A DNA stretch of 64,000 nt from Synechococcus sp. UW179A (GTDB taxonomy: Bacteria; Cyanobacteriota; Cyanobacteriia; PCC-6307; Cyanobiaceae): contig NZ_UCNJ01000012.1 of NCBI RefSeq assembly GCF_900473965.1, forward strand, positions 186,001 to 250,000, read 5' to 3'. Positions within the stretch are counted from its first letter, which is position 1, and the number at the start of each line of letters is the position of its first letter. The notes under the pieces were generated by a model, which had not been told where the DNA came from, did no database searches, and saw nothing but the letters and a program-made list of their open reading frames with translations. Of the stretch, positions 61,965 through 64,000 are shown in pieces. Both the position numbers and the translations under genes were made by a program.

Positions 61965-63564
61965 TTAATGCGGCCTGGTTTCCCTCTGGGAACCAGGCCG
62001 TTTCCTCCTTCGCATCGACGAGTGAGCTGCGTTTTAGTTCTTTGCGCTCCAATGTCTGGGGTGGATGGGTGATCTGCTGTTCATTCACCGTATGTAGGAG
62101 ACCAAGCCTTGAAGTTTCCGGCCAGCTTGCCATGGTTTCAAGCATTGCCTTGATCGAGCCTGAGTCAGGATCTGATCCCTGTAACGACCAGACAAAGCGT
62201 GGTCGTTCCCACAACGCCAGTAGGCGAGGCCCCTGCTCAGCCTGCAGCTGAATGCCGCTTGTTTCACTGAGCTTTTCCACACGGTGGAGCAGATCAGAAA
62301 GAATGCCGTCATCGGTTGAGCTGCTGTCAAGACACAGGACCCAGTGAGAGCCGAATTGGATCGCATCCAGCAGATGCCCCAGCTTTTCTTTTTTGGTTGC
62401 CAGATATCTGGCATTGAAATCACCGACAGGTGCTTTCATTGGCACACGATTCACCACCTCAAGGCCATAACCACCTAGGCCTGCGATTTTTCTGGGGTTA
62501 TTGGTGAGCAAATTGAGCCGGTGAATTCCTAGGTCACTGAGAATCTGTGCACCGACCCCATAATTGCGCAGATCAGGGGCAAATCCAAGCTTCTCGTTGG
62601 CTTCAACCGTGTCCAAGCCGCCTTCCTGCAGGCTGTAGGCCTTTAATTTGTTGATCAGACCGATGCCCCGACCCTCCTGGCGCAGATAGACAACAACTCC
62701 TTCGCCTTCTTTTTCGATGTGCTTCATCGCCATATGCAGCTGAGCGCGGCAGTCACATCGCATGGATCCAAAGGCATCACCCGTGAGGCATTCGGAATGC
62801 ATCCGTACTAATACTGGTTCGCTCAGGTTGATGGGATCGCCCTTGACCAGGGCGACATGTTCACTGCCATCAAGCGCATTGCAATAACCAATAGCGAGGA
62901 AGGAACCAAATTCCGTGGGGAGTGAGCACTGAGCCGATCGCACAACAAAGCGTTCGTTATCGAGTCGGTAGCGAATCAGGTCTTCAATGCTGATCAGCTT
63001 CAGACCGCGTTCACGTGCATAGATCTTCAGTTCCGGAAGCCGTGCCATCGAGCCGTCCGGGTTTTGAATCTCACAGATGACACCGGATGGATAAAGGCCC
63101 GACATCTGGGCAAGATCCACTGCGGCTTCGGTGTGCCCTGCACGCTTAAGAACACCTCCTGGGCGAGCTCTGAGCGGGAAGATATGACCGGGCCTGCGCA
63201 AATCCGATGGTTTGGAACCCGGTCGGATCGCCACCTGGATCGTGCGGGAACGGTCGTCCGCGGAGATTCCTGTGGAGACTCCATTTTCAGGGCCCGCATC
63301 GATGCTCACGGTGAAGGCCGTTTGATTGGAATCGGTATTGCGATCCACCATCAGCGGCAGATCAAGCGCATCCAGGCGCTCTCCCTCCATGGCTAAACAG
63401 ATCAGCCCACGCGCGTCCGTGGCCATGAAATTGATCTGTTCAGGGGTGGCGAACTGGGCTGCACAGATCAGATCCCCTTCGTTCTCCCGGCGTTCATCAT
63501 CCACGACCACTATGCACTCTCCATTTCGGATGGCGGCGAGTGCATCGGGAATCGAATCAAACAT
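61951..63564 (-). CDS. ribBA: Bifunctional 3,4-DHBP synthase / GTP cyclohydrolase II with C-terminal extension
   Basis: The first enzymes of riboflavin synthesis, 537 residues. The N-terminal RibB domain has [16 protein letters not shown] and [29 protein letters not shown] (key [15 protein letters not shown]). The RibA domain has [23 protein letters not shown] with its Zn Cys residues, [19 protein letters not shown] and LGVGAQIL-like [12 protein letters not shown]. About 140 residues beyond the RibA fold have no recognised domain. ATG 63564 ([15 protein letters not shown]) is chosen over 63633. It is divergent from argC. Confidence 0.94.
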   Translation of the reverse strand: MFDSIPDALAAIRNGECIVVVDDERRENEGDLICAAQFATPEQINFMATDARGLICLAMEGERLDALDLPLMVDRNTDSNQTAFTVSIDAGPENGVSTGISADDRSRTIQVAIRPGSKPSDLRRPGHIFPLRARPGGVLKRAGHTEAAVDLAQMSGLYPSGVICEIQNPDGSMARLPELKIYARERGLKLISIEDLIRYRLDNERFVVRSAQCSLPTEFGSFLAIGYCNALDGSEHVALVKGDPINLSEPVLVRMHSECLTGDAFGSMRCDCRAQLHMAMKHIEKEGEGVVVYLRQEGRGIGLINKLKAYSLQEGGLDTVEANEKLGFAPDLRNYGVGAQILSDLGIHRLNLLTNNPRKIAGLGGYGLEVVNRVPMKAPVGDFNARYLATKKEKLGHLLDAIQFGSHWVLCLDSSSTDDGILSDLLHRVEKLSETSGIQLQAEQGPRLLALWERPRFVWSLQGSDPDSGSIKAMLETMASWPETSRLGLLHTVNEQQITHPPQTLERKELKRSSLVDAKEETAWFPEGNQAALIHWS

Positions 63565-63673
63565 GGGAGTCGCTACCTCGTTATGAGCTACGGAAACGGC
63601 CACCGTTCCGGGCGTCCTTGAAGCTTTACCCATTATCGACGTCGGTACGATCGACCGATGTGCCTTCGCTGGA

Positions 63674-64000
63674 ATGGGGATTCAACGGGTTGCTGTGGTT
63701 GGTGCCTCCGGGTACGGAGGTCTGCAGACCCTTCGCCTCCTGAGCGCCCATGCAGCGTTTGAAATCACTTACCTGGGAGGGGAGCGTTCCGCAGGTCGCT
63801 CCTGGAGTGAGATCTGTCCGTTCCTGCCGCTCGCTGACGAGCTGACCGTGGACAGTCCAGATCCCGATCGAATTGCTGCGGCAGCTGATTTTGCAGTGTT
63901 GAGTCTTCCCAACGGTCTTGCAAGTCAGCTGGTGCCTCCTCTGCTTGAGAAGGGCGTCAGGGTGGTGGATCTCTCCGCTGATTACCGCTATCGCAGCCTG
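63674..64000 (+). CDS. argC: N-acetyl-gamma-glutamyl-phosphate reductase (cut by window end)
   Basis: Third step of arginine synthesis, reducing N-acetylglutamyl phosphate to the semialdehyde with NADPH. The 109 visible codons show [18 protein letters not shown] (NADP-binding GASGYGG), [30 protein letters not shown] and [12 protein letters not shown], typical of ArgC. ATG 63674 ([13 protein letters not shown]) fits. The gene runs off the right edge, so the catalytic Cys region is outside the window. It is divergent from ribBA. Confidence 0.93.
   Translation, partial: MGIQRVAVVGASGYGGLQTLRLLSAHAAFEITYLGGERSAGRSWSEICPFLPLADELTVDSPDPDRIAAAADFAVLSLPNGLASQLVPPLLEKGVRVVDLSADYRYRSL

Noticed and set aside
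1-64000. CRISPR array, insertion sequence or integrase
   Set aside because: No regularly spaced direct repeats and no transposase or integrase motifs were found on either strand.

Overview
The window comes from a marine picocyanobacterium, most likely a Synechococcus of the open-ocean or coastal (subcluster 5.1) type. The evidence is gene content: photosystem and thylakoid genes (psaK, petN, thf1/psb29, a PucC-like carrier, a Psb32/TPM protein), the glucosylglycerol synthesis and uptake operon (ggpS-ggtBCDA) typical of marine strains, several cyanobacterial domains of unknown function (DUF2499, DUF3593, DUF3110, DUF2103), and a putative 6S RNA directly after purK. No ribosomal RNA operon, insertion sequence or CRISPR array was seen.

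Region 1 (1-14.2 kb) is dense core genome. It opens with the ligase-associated DNA repair set (Lhr-type helicase, ATP-dependent DNA ligase, metallo-beta-lactamase-fold exonuclease), with a small exported protein inserted in the set. Then come nadA, a calcineurin-like phosphoesterase coupled to a MurG-like glycosyltransferase, an exported lysozyme-like protein, a TPM-domain protein, a MidA-type methyltransferase, aroB, a solitary sugar-type ABC permease, purK and the 6S RNA candidate.

Region 2 (about 14.2-24.3 kb) is visibly AT-rich and gene-poor, an accessory island. It holds many short exported or membrane ORFans, an alpha/beta hydrolase, a Nif11-type (prochlorosin-like) RiPP precursor with its own terminator, a decayed paralogue of a neighbouring exported protein, short imperfect repeats and several gene-free stretches.

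Region 3 (24.3-42 kb) returns to core genome. A thylakoid and photosystem maintenance neighbourhood (PucC-like, ClpS, PetN, a 44-residue membrane protein, Thf1, ClpP, FtsH) is followed by a MacB/FtsX-type permease, pyruvate kinase, MazG-like, YggT, ScpB, ilvA, dxs, psaK, DUF3593/DUF2499 and csaB.

Region 4 (42-53 kb) is almost entirely on the minus strand. Read in the direction of transcription it runs: 2Fe-2S ferredoxin, inositol-phosphatase family protein, hisZ, bacterial-type ferredoxin, htpG, rpmB, peroxiredoxin, then ggpS-ggtB-ggtC-ggtD-ggtA, the compatible-solute module.

Region 5 (53-64 kb) has tRNA-Ser(GGA) with a strong terminator, pstC-pstA-pstB without pstS, dnaK-dnaJ-DUF3110-murQ, mtnP, a cyclophilin, ribBA and the start of argC. 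A perfect 15-bp tandem duplication supplies the ends of both the cyclophilin and ribBA.

All gene calls rest on reading translated sequence and motifs by eye; no database search was run. Starts were often moved inward from the longest possible ORF when the family's N-terminus or a stop/start overlap argued for it.
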